64,000 nucleotides of DNA from Delphinapterus leucas (GCF_002288925.2 NW_022098001.1:19059310-19123309); one strand, 5' to 3'. Positions 1 through 11,475 are shown, counted from the stretch's first letter. Notes: a model not told the origin generated them from the letters alone. Program-made: numbers and translations.

Positions 1-1331
1 GGTCTCTAGGGATTTCTTACTTACGTCTTCCAAAAAGATTTTATTTTTCATAATACTCTCCCGTTTAAGTAATTCGATCTCCAGCCAGTCAAAAGGATAC
101 ACATCAGGAACCTTGCAGCTTACAGTGACCAGGTTTCCACTCACTAACAGACCACTCATCTCAATTTCTGGATCTCTAGGGAAGGAGTAGAGCTCCACCT
201 GGATTACCTTTTCCAGTTTCTTATGTCCACATGTCACGGTGCACAGGTAAAAATGTTTGTTCTCAAATCTCACAGGGCTCAGGATCAACGTGGACTTGGA
301 CCCCTTGCTCCTCACCTTCCCATTCAGAGGGCTGTCTATATGGGTTCTCCAAGAGAAAGATGGGGACTCGCAACACATGACATCACAGGTCAACACAACT
401 GAGTTGCCAATCTGAGCAGCAATCTGGGATCCAGGAGAGATCTCTACAGTAAACATTTTCTCTTGAACAATTAATTTCACCTCTTTTCTGTCTTTCCCAA
501 CCAGGTTAACTCCTTCACACACATAAATTCCAGAATCTTCCATCTTCATAGCAATTAAAGTGAGAGTTGCATTCTCAGAAAGGAGCTGTAGATTCCTATT
601 GTCTAATTTCTTGCTCCAGAAAAATCTGTGGAGCTGGTAGACCTTCACTGGTACATGTCATTGTCATGGAGTCAGCTTCTTGTGGGCTTGTGGAGGGATT
701 CACAGATATAACTGTGTCCTTGGGTGAGACATAGACTTGCAGTTTTTTTGTAGTCCCCCGTACTTGGGGTTGAGAATCAATTTCATTAATGTGTACTGTA
801 GCTTGACAAACAAGAGCTTTCCCAATATCCTCATAAACAGGAGTGAAGGTTACTTCCAAACTCTTTGTTTCCTGGTACTTCATTTCTGAAGGCTCCAGAA
901 AGTTCTGTGTCTTCACTGAACGGTTGCCCTTCAGTAATTCTATCTCCAGCTTTTCAAATGGGTAAACAGCAGGGACCAAACACGTGACTGTGACTGGCTT
1001 CCCAACTTCCAAGGAGCCACTCACATGAATCTCTGGGTCCTTAGGGAAAGAGTAGATCTCCACTGGGATTCCTTCTTCCAGTTTCTGGGACTCACAAATC
1101 ACTGTGCACAAGTAATAGTGTTCATTCCCCACACTAACAGGATTTATGGTCAGCGTGGATTCTGTCCCCTCATTTCTCACCTTCCCGTTCAGCGGACTGT
1201 CTATCTGAGTTCTCCAGGAGAACGATGGGGACTCGCAGTCTGTTGTGCTGCAAGCCAGTGAGATGGAGTCACCAATCTGAGCAATAATTTTGGATTCAGG
1301 GAAGATGTTGATTTTAAAAGCTTGAGCTGCT
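1..1331 (-). pseudogene. VCAM1P: VCAM1 processed pseudogene (Ig domains 1-5, partial)
   Basis: Read on the minus strand, this encodes a protein closely matching vascular cell adhesion molecule 1, an endothelial surface receptor that binds leukocyte integrin alpha4beta1. Ig domain 1 lies at about 1320-1060, D2 at 1060-730, D3 at 730-470, D4 at 470-195 and D5 from 195 to the edge. Family hallmarks are visible: 'AQIGDS', '[20 protein letters not shown]' in D1 with the integrin-binding IDSP motif, a second IDSP in D4, and 'YSFPKDPEI' after D1 and 'YSFPRDPEI' after D4. In the true gene each Ig domain is a separate exon; here all joins are seamless, so this is a retrocopy of spliced mRNA. D1 to mid-D3 is open, a one-base insertion near 619-625 shifts the frame, and the rest to position 1 is open again. 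The copy begins just before the mature N-terminus, without most of the signal peptide. The 3' part lies outside the window. The symbol is a label, not a database name. Confidence 0.9.
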
Positions 1332-1512
1332 AGTATTGGAGGGTCTCCTGCAGAGGTGGGGGGTGGCTGTGGCTTACCACGGGGACAAGGACACTGGCAG
1401 CAGAAGCACTGGGAACTACTCCTTGGTGTGAGCCCTCCCAGAGTCTGCCATTAGCCCCACCAAAGAGCCGGGGAGGCTCCAGTGCTGGGTTTCATCAAGC
1501 CAAACAACCACC
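1332..1512 (+). mobile_element. L1 5'UTR-like fragment abutting the VCAM1 retrocopy
   Basis: This GC-richer block begins with 'tagtattggagggtctcc' and runs to 'catcaagccaaacaacca'. It resembles, from memory, part of the 5' untranslated region of cetartiodactyl L1 elements in plus orientation. The L1 5'UTRs elsewhere in this window do not carry the same block, so I cannot confirm it internally. It joins directly to the 5' end of the VCAM1 copy, which runs in the opposite direction. It could instead be older genomic sequence unrelated to the retrocopy. Confidence 0.45.
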
Positions 1513-1689
1513 ATGATTTCTTGAAATCATTAAAATGGAATTTTAATTATTCTTGATAAATTATTTTTTACTGTTCATATGGACTGCCTACTTCTCAATC
1601 AGAATTGGCAAATATTCTGGCTTGAATGCTGGAGTACCACAAAGCACATGAGGGTGAATAAAGTATTGATAAATAAAGGAATGCTTTCT

Positions 1690-1916
1690 TCCTTTCTTTT
1701 TTTTTTTTTAAGATGGGGGGCAGGCTCCCCAAATCCAAGGAGAAGAGTTGCTCAGGGACTTCGTGGTCCAGGCTTTCTTTCTTGCCCCTGAGGATTTCTA
1801 CTGTGGTCCCCCCACGCTTCTGCAGTCCCAGGCTCGGCTCCATGCCACTTCCCACACCTCAGCCACTGTTCACCTTGACCCACCACTGACTGCCACTTTG
1901 ACCGGCCCTGCTGCCG
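1690..1916 (-). pseudogene. Short GC-rich retrocopy with poly(A) and 12-bp target-site duplication
   Basis: A GC-rich block (about 1712-1916) in AT-rich surroundings ends on the minus strand in an A tract (T run at about 1699-1711). It is flanked by the perfect 12-bp direct repeat 'ggaatgctttct' at 1678-1689 and 1917-1928. GC-rich body, tail and direct repeats together are the signature of L1-mediated insertion of a cellular transcript. The minus strand has an open frame from about 1855 beginning MEPSLGLQKRGG that runs into the A tract without a stop, so the frame may be fortuitous and the insert may be a 3'UTR fragment. I do not recognise the source gene. Confidence 0.65.
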
Positions 1917-1944
1917 GGAATGCTTTCTAAAGAAGTGATGCTTG

Positions 1945-1969
1945 AAAGTTAAAAAAAATATATGGAGAG
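1945..1969 (+). repeat. Left target-site duplication of the twin-primed L1
   Basis: The sequence 'aaagttaaaa...tatatggagag' here matches 'aaagttaaaaaataatggagag' at 2581-2602, allowing a few A/T differences. The two flank the inverted L1 and are read as its target-site duplication. Confidence 0.6.
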
Positions 1970-2580
1970 TCTGTTTCTGCTTTGTAAATAAGTTCATTTG
2001 TATCATTTCTTTTTAGATTCTGCATATAAGTGGTATCATACGATATTTCTCTTTCTCTGATTTACTTCACTCTGTATGACAGACTCTAGGCCCATCCACC
2101 TTACTACAAATAACTCAGTTTCATTTCTTTTTAAGGCTGAGTAATATTCCATTGTATTTATGTACCACATTTTCTTTATCCATTCCTCTGTCGATGGACA
2201 TTTAGGTTGCTTCCATGTCTTGGCTGTTGTAAACAGTGGTGCAATGAACACTGGGATGCATGTATCCTTTCAGACCATGTTTTTCTCTGGATATATGTCC
2301 AGACTTAGAGAATGACTTATGGTTACCAGAGGGCAAGGATTGGGGGAAGGGATAGTTAGGGAATGTGGGATTGACATGTACACATTGCTATATTTAAAAT
2401 GGATAACCAACAAGCGTCTACTGTATAACACAGGGAACTCTGCTCAATATTATGTAACAAGCTAAATGGGAAAAGAATTTGAAAAAGAACTGATACATGT
2501 ATATGTATAACTGAATCACTTTGCTGTACAACTGAAACTATCACAACATTGTTAATGAACTATACTCCAATATAAAATAA
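1970..2580 (+). mobile_element. 5'-inverted (twin-primed) L1 3' end
   Basis: The right half (about 2302-2580) is the 3'UTR of an L1 in plus orientation, ending 'tatactccaatataaaataaaa'. The left half (about 1970-2290) is L1 in the opposite orientation: its minus strand encodes the ORF2 C-terminus (2251-2036, with '[20 protein letters not shown]' and 'MEYYSALKRNE') and runs on into the start of the 3'UTR. Inverted left half, direct right half with A-rich tail, and one flanking duplication match the twin-priming outcome known for L1. The 3'UTR type resembles that of the L1 at 55,952, an older family than the 46-53 kb elements. Confidence 0.8.
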
Positions 2581-2602
2581 AAAGTTAAAAAATAATGGAG
2601 AG

Positions 2603-3555
2603 AATAGGAGTGCTGTCTTAATGAGGAAAGCTTGAGCTGTTTAGAAGCCCTTGCACAGCACTGAAGTGAATTTTGAGACTTCACATCACTTCAATGCCAG
2701 GATAAAATTAAGACAGTATAGTTTAGAATCCCTGGGACCCTTAGAAACAGCACAGGGAAACCCAACTGGCAATCCCAACTGTCTTAAGTCAAAGTGTAGT
2801 GATGCATAAACACTTGCACTCAAGTGTTTTCACCGTGTTTAAAATGATTTGTTCAGAACGCATTAACCATGGAAGCTCATCTGGAAGTGTGGTTTGTGGT
2901 TTTCCAGATTTTACCTCCATAAAAGTTTTCAGGTAAAGATAAATGTTGCAGGTGAGTCAAAAAGGAAAAAAAGTAATTTCCTATTGGTTGCAATAGCCAG
3001 AGAATGATTGCCCAATTACACGTTTGTTCTGGCTTAGAACTTTGGTGGGGGCCATCCTTGGAATTTGGACAGTTTGCCATCTGGTTTAAGTATGTGATTA
3101 CACATAAGATACCAGGGAGGGGGAAGGAAAGGTGACTCCAAAGTTGTAAGCATCAGTGATTCAGTAATAATGGGCCATTGTCAAGGAAAGTATTACCAAG
3201 AAGAGGAGCTGGTTGGGTGTGTTTGGGGTGGAGAGGATGATGAATTCTTTGGAGAACATGTAGATCTGAAGGAATGAGGAGGAAATCCAAGTGGAGGTTT
3301 CATGAAAGCAATTGAAAATGCTTGCCTGCAGTTGTGTGGAGAGATTAGGACTGACGGTTTGTGTTGGAAGTCCTCTATTCATAGTCTTAGGAGTGAAAGA
3401 GATCTTCTCTCCAAGGAAAAAAGGAAAAAGATAAACTAAAGGGCACATTGCATAGATAACCACCTTCACAGGGGGAGAAAGGCGGAAACAAAGGAGATAG
3501 GCCACACTGGCCTCTGTGGCGTCCTTGAACCCACCAAGCATAGCCCCCTGAGAGC
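2603..3555. other. No recognisable gene or repeat
   Basis: Unique-looking sequence of moderate AT content. The open frames here are short and overlap on both strands without family resemblance. A run of GGGA/GGAA-like purines lies near 3113-3135. Confidence 0.5.
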
Positions 3556-3559
3556 TTGC

Positions 3560-3733
3560 ACCTTCCATCCTCAGCCTGGAATGCTCTTCCCACAGAGGCA
3601 GAGGTGCTTCCTCTGTGCGCCTATAATACTCTAAATGTTTCTGATGCTACATTCACCACAGATTATGACTTCTGTTTGTGTTGTCTCACCTGATACATAA
3701 TAACTATTCAGTGAATGAATGAATGAATGGGAG
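3560..3733 (+). mobile_element. L2 (LINE2) 3' fragment
   Basis: The stretch 'agcctggaatgctcttccca' followed by 'tgcttcctct' and a tail of 'gaatgaatgaatgaatgg' matches the diverged 3' end of mammalian L2 elements. The GAAT repeats at 3714-3728 are the usual L2 terminal microsatellite. Confidence 0.55.
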
Positions 3734-3872
3734 AAGTGGAATGAGAAGAGATTGCGTTCAGGGCCACATTTCAGAAATCAAGATCTTGGAGTTCTCATAA
3801 GTTGGTCAGACAATATGTTATTTCAAGGAAAATATAATCCAGTGCTTATTGTGTGCCAGGCATTCCTGGAAC

Positions 3873-3888
3873 AAAAGCCAGATGTTTT
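3873..3888 (+). repeat. Target-site duplication of CHR-type SINE
   Basis: 'aaaagccagatgtttt' here recurs as 'aaaagccagatatttt' at 4186-4201, with one mismatch, precisely bracketing the SINE. Confidence 0.85.
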
Positions 3889-4185
3889 GGGACTTCCCTG
3901 GTGGCGCAGTGGTTAAGAATCCACCTGCCAATGCAGGGGACACAGGTTTGATCCCTGGTCCAGGAAGATCCCAAAAGCCTCAGAGCAACTAACCCCGTAT
4001 GCCACAACTACTAAGCCCGTGTGCTGCAACTACTGAAGCCCACATGCCTAGAGCCCATGCTCCACAAGAAAAGCCACTTCAATGAGAAGCCCACACCCTG
4101 CAACGAAGAGTAGCCACCGCTTGCTGCAAATAGAGAAAGCCCGCGAGCAGGAATGAAGACCCAATGCAGCCATAAATAAATAAAT
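3889..4185 (+). mobile_element. CHR-type tRNA-derived SINE, full length
   Basis: A SINE with the tRNA-related head 'gggacttccctggtggcgca', A and B box-like regions ('ggtttgatccctggtcca'), a long body of 'ccacaactactaagcc'-type repeats and an (ATAA)n tail. The family is transcribed by RNA polymerase III and mobilised by L1. It belongs to the Cetacea-Hippopotamus-Ruminant (CHR) group as I recall it. Perfectly placed 16-bp duplications mark both ends. Confidence 0.85.
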
Positions 4186-4201
4186 AAAAGCCAGATATTT
4201 T

Positions 4202-4834
4202 AAAGTAGCGTCAAGACAACTCTCTCCATTTCTTGGCTCTGGTTTTCTAAGTACCGGCCTCATCTTCAGGCAGGTTTTTTTTTAAGTGGCAGCAAAGTCA
4301 ACACTCACTCCTTCAAAATGATTCTGTCTCTGCTGGAGTCATTTGCCTACCTTTGTGAAACTACGGGATGTTGGGCCCCTGATGGATTACCCAGGCCAGA
4401 GGGGGGACAGTTTTGAGAGCAGAGTATGATATGAGGGCAGAATCAAAACGTAACAAGTCCATTCTTGAAATCATAAAAGAGGCCATCTAGTGGCACTGTG
4501 ATCTGAAACAACAGAAGGGGAAAGAATAAATTCACTCTCCCCCTCCTCCATCTTATTGTCAAAATTACACTGTACTGTCAGAAACAAGGATGGATGCTGT
4601 TCCCTGAGATTGCCTCTGTTGTGTGTTTAAAGTTCTGTAGATGAAGGAGAGTTGAAAAAGCATCACCTGAGAATAAAGCCACTTGTTAGTGTTAGAACAC
4701 TGAGCTTTGATGTTTTAATTTATATAAATCTTGCCTTTGGTATGTATGAAAATATAAATCTAATATAAAAGTTTTATATAAACTTTAAAAAGTTCTCTAA
4801 AGTCCCATATATATAATGTTGTACGTATATCACG
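4202..4834. other. No recognisable gene
   Basis: AT-rich sequence with no coding frame or repeat I can name. It includes an AT-dense stretch at 4725-4820. Confidence 0.45.
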
Positions 4835-5035
4835 GGTTTTGTAAATAGACCCAGGTTCAAATCCTGCTATACCATTTACTATTTGTGTGAAGCCTAGGCA
4901 TATGAATTAAGCTTTTGTGTCTCATTCTCTCTGGTACTTACCTTAAGGGTTAACTAAGAGAGTGCATGAAAAGCATTTAGCACATTGTCCAGTGCACTAG
5001 TCAATATTGGTAGGTATTATTGGCATTATTGCTGT
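4835..5035 (+). mobile_element. MIR SINE
   Basis: Diverged mammalian-wide interspersed repeat in sense orientation: 'aggttcaaatcctgctatac' near 4852, then a core with 'gggttaactaagagagtgcatgaaaagcatttagcac' split over 4947-4983, and the tail 'aatattggtaggtatt'. Confidence 0.65.
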
Positions 5036-5044
5036 GGCTTAAGA

Positions 5045-5345
5045 ATTTTTTTATTATGGTAAATAAAATATGCATAAAACATACCATTTTAACCATATGC
5101 AGCTAAGTGGCATAAAGTACATTCACATCATTGTGCAACCATTACAAATATCCATCTCCAGAATTTTTACTTCTTCCCAAACTGGAACTCTGTATCCATT
5201 AAACAATAACTCCCCATCTCTCCTCTCCTCCCAGACTCTGATAACTGCCAAACTTTCTGTCTCTCTGAGTTTGTCTATTCTAGGTTCTTCATGTAAGTGG
5301 AATCAGACAAGATTTCTCCTATTGTGTCTGGCTTAATTAAGATTT
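5045..5345 (-). mobile_element. Old L1 3'UTR fragment
   Basis: Antisense copy of an old mammalian L1 3' end: 'aaccattttaaccatatgcagctaag'-like text, 'gtggcataaagtacattcac', 'attgtgcaaccattacaaat' and 'ccattaaacaataactcccc' follow in the order known for L1M-class 3' ends. It starts with a T-rich run at 5045-5055, the antisense tail. Confidence 0.75.
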
Positions 5346-6214
5346 TTTGTTTTAATAACAAAAGCTAAATCCAGACTTTTTAGTCATTGATTCCTAGGGT
5401 TCCTGTACTACATAGGCCCCAACAGATGAGCCTAAATTCCACCACCTTGGCGATAGTATCTACTAATTATAGGCACGATCTTAGTAGGTGAGAAATAGTC
5501 TCTACAGTGCAGGCTTTAGATACCCCATCTATTTCCACAGCATCACAGAAGCAGAGTTTTTATAGTGTCTGTAGAATCTGAAAATATTTCTAAAAGGTAG
5601 CTGAAATGCTTGGGTGCTTTAACTGTGGATAAGGATAAAAGTTTTCACAGCTTTTTAGTAATCAGCCTCAGGACCCCTGTCCCAAAGTGACTGTAAATTG
5701 TGCAATCAGTAAGCAAAATAGATGACAACGAGGCGTAAAACTTTATTATTAAACAATGATATAAACCTAAATAAGACTGTTCAGAAAAAAACCTATTTAA
5801 AAATTTTCTCTCACAATCTGTTTCTTTTTATCATATTACGAGCTTAATGAGTTACTTCCCTGCCTGGCAAAGCTGCATTCCTTCAGTTTTGCATTTCCTG
5901 GACAAAAAGCAAGAACTGTTCAGCCTGTAACCATCAAGTACCAAGCAAGTTGCTTCTGTAGCAACAAATCACCCACATGAAGTCTCTTAGGGTTTTTATC
6001 TCTTTACGTCAATGACTTTTCAATGCAAATTTGGCTATTATCAGTCAAGTGGAAGATCCTAAAACTGCTGCTTAAAAATCTGGGAGCAGACTCTTTCTCC
6101 ATAGCTCAGCTCCTTTGAGCCTGGTCTCTCTAATATCCCTGACCCATATTACGATAATCATCACTACAAACAACATATGCCACCACTGACTGTAATTTCT
6201 ATTTTCCTTGTATA
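5346..6214. other. No recognisable gene
   Basis: AT-rich sequence; the only frames are short and have no family resemblance. Confidence 0.45.
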
Positions 6215-6335
6215 ATCTTGGGCAAGCAATTTATAATCTCTGAACCTTAGGGTCTCATCTATAAAATAGGCAGATAAAGACAGTTTGTGAAAATGCCTAG
6301 CATGGCATGTGGCATGTGATAAGGTACACAGGCAA
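6215..6335 (+). mobile_element. MIR SINE fragment
   Basis: 'cttgggcaagcaatttataa' followed by 'tctgaacctt' and 'tctcatctataaaatagg' is the conserved MIR core in sense orientation. Confidence 0.7.
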
Positions 6336-6814
6336 ATATTAAATTTAGGAAAGAAGCACGTGTGTATGTTGTACTTTCCAGCCCTCTTTCTCCTTGAGAC
6401 TATTTCTCATTTCTCTCCTAACAACCGTCTCACAGCTTCTTGCTCTAGTATTTAGGAACTGAAATTATCACCTCATTTGCCCTTCTACTAGCAAGACCGG
6501 TCCTAGCATAAGCTAAGACTGCCTTAATCATTGCCCTTCCCACTTAATTATGTTTATCTCTTCCACATCCTGGGCCCTCAGGACTCTGCCTGCTGCTTTG
6601 CAGAAAGCAAGTTTGATAGCCTGCTATTTCTAGTTTTTAATCTAAATGAAATGGCATTGATTCAGACATTTGAAAGTACACTGTGATAATTAGAAAATCA
6701 AAATTCTGTAAGAACAAAAGCTTAAAAAGCGTTTATATTTTGTTAACCCTGGGCTTTTTGTCAGAAAAGGTGATGCTATGTTCATTGTATACTTCTATTT
6801 CTTTGAACAATTAT

Positions 6815-7055
6815 GCTGGTATTTATTGAGTGCTTACTACAGCCCAGGCACTGTGTTAAACACCTCACATACATTATTATTTCATTTAATCCATCCAGCA
6901 ATCCTAGTAGGTAGGTGTCACTCATACCCATGTTATAGATAAGGAAACAAAGGCTTAGAAAGGTTAAGTATCTTGCCTAATTTCACACAGAGCTGGATCA
7001 AAACCAGGCTGACCCGAGAACCCATGGTCTGGCCACCACACCAGGGTTTTCAGTG
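6815..7055 (-). mobile_element. MIR SINE
   Basis: Antisense MIR: 'tatttattgagtgcttacta', 'ggcactgtgttaaacacctc', 'gataaggaaacaaaggctta', 'gaaaggttaagtatcttgcc' occur in the expected antisense order. Confidence 0.85.
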
Positions 7056-8265
7056 GTGTGTTCAAATGCAGGTCCTCAGTCCAGAAAAGACAGTACTGAG
7101 TTATTTTAAACTAGGAAGCCTCTGGAGGGCCTTAAATGATGGTCCTTTTTACCGCATATTTTTTTTCCCACTTACCTTATTTTTCTCTTATTGAGGTCCT
7201 TAGGTTTAATTTTTTAGTACTAAAATCTATCTGTTCTCTGTTCCTTGCAGTAAGAAACATAAGGCTTCGAGAGCGTCATACAACTTCACAAGTTTGAAAT
7301 TCCTGTGGCAACATAACACACTGAATCCATTCAAGAGTACATGGTGACCTCAGTGATTCTTGTGGTTGGAATTTTTCTTTTGTAATCAAAATAGTAAGAA
7401 CACTTGATTAATTTTCTGTGAAAGTGTGCCTGAAATTAAGAATGTTCCCCACATAATATTTTATTTCTTCAAGTAAGAAATATACAGTCCCATGTGCAGA
7501 ATTTATGAAAAAATGAAAATATGAAAAAAAATCGGAACTCCGATTTTATGTGGGTTATAACAGTTGTCTCCAGAGTGGGTCTTCCAAGTACCTTGGGAAG
7601 TTTCTATTTCTTCTATTAGAATTTTGATTTCTAATTTTTTTATGATTATTTTTAATTTCTATTTTTATATATACTTTATAATGTATATATTTTATACAAA
7701 ATATATACAATTTATTTGAAATTATGTACTATTATGTACATAACATATGCAATATATATTCACATGTATTTTTATTCTATATATTCATGTATTTTTGTTC
7801 ATATATATAAAGTATATGCTGAAAACATTTTATTGATGAAATGAGTCATCAAAATTTTAAGCTTCCAGCAATTCTAAAATATAACAAGAATTTATTTTTT
7901 TGTAATCTAAACAATCAGAAAAAAATTTAAAGATACAGTATTTTCATGAGAAGGAGCTAAATCATAAATAAATACCCCGTGATAAAGTTAAAAGGCCATT
8001 TGTAGGATATACCATGTTCATCTAAAGTATAATGATGATTAAAAGCTATAACAATGTTCTTGGGGCTTTGCAAAATTCTTAATTATCCTCTAGCTTAAAT
8101 TGTCTTGTGTCTAGTCTAAAAGTAAAATTATATAGAGCCAGTCATTGGTAAGGATTTTTTTCAAGTTAATTTCTGATACTTGCAGTGCCTCCATTGTCCC
8201 TGATGTGACATACAAGATTTTCTAGTATCCTGACGGTGTCCAATCCTATCTCATTGCTCAACACT
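7056..8265. other. AT-rich, no recognisable gene
   Basis: Very AT-rich around 7620-7850, with TATA/ATAT low-complexity runs. No frame or repeat family identified. Confidence 0.45.
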
Positions 8266-8269
8266 ACTC

Positions 8270-8525
8270 TCCTCAAGTCTATGCTAAATTCACTTCTCTT
8301 TAACAATTCTCTTGCCTTTGGGCACTTGCAGAATCCATTCCCTCTCTTAAGAGAGAAACACCCTTCCCTTCTCTTTGCCTGGCTACCCTCTTCCCATCCT
8401 TTCAGCCTCAGTTAAACTATGTTTCTTTTAAATTCATATTAGTTGCCCCCTCTATGTATTCCAGGGTATCCTATACTCTCCTCTCCTTTAACATTTAACA
8501 CATTGTATGTTTAGATGTCTGTCTT
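8270..8525 (+). mobile_element. L2 (LINE2) 3' fragment
   Basis: Diverged L2 3' region: 'tcttgcctttgggcacttgc', 'ccttcccttctctttgcctgg' region and 'aacatttaacacattgtatg' follow the usual L2 order. Divergence is high. Confidence 0.5.
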
Positions 8526-11400
8526 CCAACCTAAATTTGTAATACTCACCTCACATTTCTGGCAGATTGGACTATTTGGATCCAAGTCTAGGTGGAGAAA
8601 TAATGGCACATGACTGAAGCCTTCCAACTTGAGTGATACGGAAGTTTCTCTGGCCCTTAAGTGGCACTGCATACCCTCTCTGGTCAGTTGGTTTATACCT
8701 TGTGGACTGTTTATTATATGCTTTGATATCTTCACTTAACTCATTCCCTCACTCTTTTTTCTTTTCTCCTTGTCCTCTCTTCTTTTGTTTATTAGACTGA
8801 CAGGTTAGCCCTGCTAATATTTCTGATTTTCCTCCATATACCTACTGTCTATAGGAAATTAACCTTGCTCATCTAGGCAGTGTTAAAACTTAGGCACTGA
8901 TCCAGAATGGCCAGTCGAGAAATGCTGCTGAGCAGAGGCAAGAGAATGCACTAGCAGCATGGGGAAGGACCAAGCTGACTTTAGATGAGACCAGATTTAG
9001 TAGATATTTGACCCTTGATCAACAATCAGTCTTTTAATGCAAATTTTCCCTACTTTGGGGAAAAAGAGGTAGGTTTTTCTTTCTCAGCTCCTAATCTTTG
9101 TTTTTTTTTTTTTAATCACAAAATGCATTTTCTCTATCTTTACATCCACTTGACTCTAGGGCAAGGATAGTTTCTAATTATGCTGTCAGCAAAATTATAT
9201 TTGATTATGAAGGCAAAAACATTGCTAAATTTGAAATTCTATTTCATTTACATTCTAATTCAAATTTGACCTTCCTTGATTTTGTTTGATTGCAATAGTG
9301 TATTATAGTCATTCATCAGCCATTTTTCTGGATCATGAACTTAGATATATATTGTTTGTATTAGTTGATTTGGAAAGTGCTTTCAGTTTTCATTGTATTA
9401 TTTCTTTGTGGATCTGAATTGTAGATTTGCTCTTCCCAACTCTCATAGTGCTATCATAAGCAAAATAAAGTCTTAAAACCGGCACCATTCTCAAGATTTA
9501 TTTTTACAATAATTTTGCCTGTAGTGATACTGTTGGCTTTAAAGTCTTCTCAAGATTGTGCCTTACACCCCTTCTCATGAAGGGATGATGTAGTCAATTT
9601 GATTGGAGTAATTTTTTGGAAATTACTGGCAGGATGGGGAGGTGATACACTGTTTTCTATCAAAACTGCCTTTCTCAGGGAAGCCTTTGCTGCCTGCCTT
9701 GCCCATGGGTAACTTACAGACTCGAATACAGATCACTCAGGGAAATAAACTGCAGTATCAATGGAGGGAAAAAAAAAATGCCTTATATAGAAAATTAATT
9801 TGTCAATTTCTTAGTGTCCAAAGTTTTCTTTTAGATTTTGATAAACAGGCAAAATTATTTTAACTAGCTGTAAGTGAAAGTGTGAAACTCTTGTTTAAGG
9901 ATATTATTTGCCTTTCAATGGTTGAATACATGATGAAGTAAACATCCTAAGGTTCACATTATTAAAGTTATCACAGTAATTGTCAATAATTCTACTTAAA
10001 AGTATAAATGATTAATCGGGAGACCATGTATATGTAGAATCACGTTCTGTTAATAATCATAGATTAAGAATAGGCTGAGTTGGACTTAAACATGATGACA
10101 TCTGGCCTGAGGAATGAGTCCACATAAGTGACTTTTTAAAAGTTGAACTACTTAAAAATTTAAAAATATATACATTCTTAAAAATCTTTTTTTCATGTTG
10201 CAAGATGTATACAGAAAATCAGGTAAACAAAAAGAACATAATTACCCAAAGTCATAAACTACATAAACTACCCAGAGACAACTATTGGTAATATTGTATG
10301 AAACAAGTTTTAAAAAGTGTACAAATAGTGTATATAGCATACCTATTTGTGCAAAATGATAGAAAAAGGCAACTTCTCAGTTCCTGGCTGTTGTTTTGCT
10401 TTTTTGTTTTTTTGATAGTACACTTCCTAGTTTTTAATACAGAAATCTTATAGAAAAAATAATATATACATATCTCAACACTTTTTAATAGACAAAAATA
10501 ACATATTTACATCACCCAAACTCAGTACAATTTTAAGAAAACAATGCTTGGGAAAGCCTCGAGTTATATTGCAGACACATTGGTAGGTTAAGAATCAAAT
10601 GTACACGTTTTGGGACGCTCACAAGTGTCAACAAAAGTCATCTGCTTCTCTGAAGTCAGTGCCTGAAGATGCCCTAGTCAGGCATACAAAGCAAAGGTTT
10701 GTAAGTCTATTATTGGTGATTAGCAGGTGATGTTTTAAGGAATTTTTATCCTAATATGATAGTATGTTACATATATAAACATTTTACTGTGGTTTATATA
10801 TGATTTAGGAAATTGGGGGTCTGGGGGTTGACATGACACAAGATGCATTAGAATGATAAAAATAGGCACCTGCTTAACATTCTCTTGCAGATTTTCAGGA
10901 CTGTATTATTGTTAATAACACATTACCATTAATGTGCAGGCATTAACATTAACTATACAGGTGTGTGAGATACCTGTATATGTAATTGTGCATACATAAA
11001 CAATTTCTGGAAGCATATACCAGAAACTGGTTTCACTGACTGTCTCTGGGAAGGGGACTATGTCACTGGGACAGGAATGTCAATTTTGAACCATATGTAT
11101 ATGTTAGCTATCAAAAATGAAATTATATAAGTACCATCAAATGTAATGTGAAAAATATACTCATGCCTTTGAATATGACTAGTTTTATCTATTTTCAGTA
11201 AAAGCAAACATGATTTAAGACTATGATTCATAGTCTCTATCAGTATTAAATGTGCAATGATTTACTAGGGGCTACTGAGATATGAGGAGATGTTCATATC
11301 TATAGTAGACTTAGACTGGTGGTCTTGAAACTCTAGTCAGGTATCCAGTGGCCCCTTTAAGGAGCTATTGGGCAAGAGCTGGTATCTCTCATTAAGGAGC
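8526..11400. other. AT-rich, no recognisable gene
   Basis: No coding region found. A 13-T run lies at 9101-9113. Segments at about 10,160-10,340 and 10,985-11,130 ('tctggaagcatataccagaaactgg' region) look like very old interspersed repeats that I cannot assign. Confidence 0.4.
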
Positions 11401-11404
11401 ACTC

Positions 11405-11475
11405 TAGGGAAAGAAAGAGAGAGAAAGTGAGGGAAGGAGAGAAAGAAAAAAAGAGGAAGAAGAAGAAAAAAAATG
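11405..11475 (+). repeat. Purine-rich GA low-complexity tract
   Basis: Almost pure A/G on the plus strand, made of GAAA, GAGA and GGAAG units, ending in an A run. Confidence 0.85.

Noticed and set aside
596..1180. A 194-codon frame as a working cell-adhesion gene
   Set aside because: It is the D1-D3 part of an intronless VCAM1 copy and ends in a frameshift; the downstream domains continue in another frame.
3889..4000. tRNA gene
   Set aside because: The tRNA-like head with A and B box similarity belongs to a SINE with body, tail and target duplications. The same holds for the other SINE copies.
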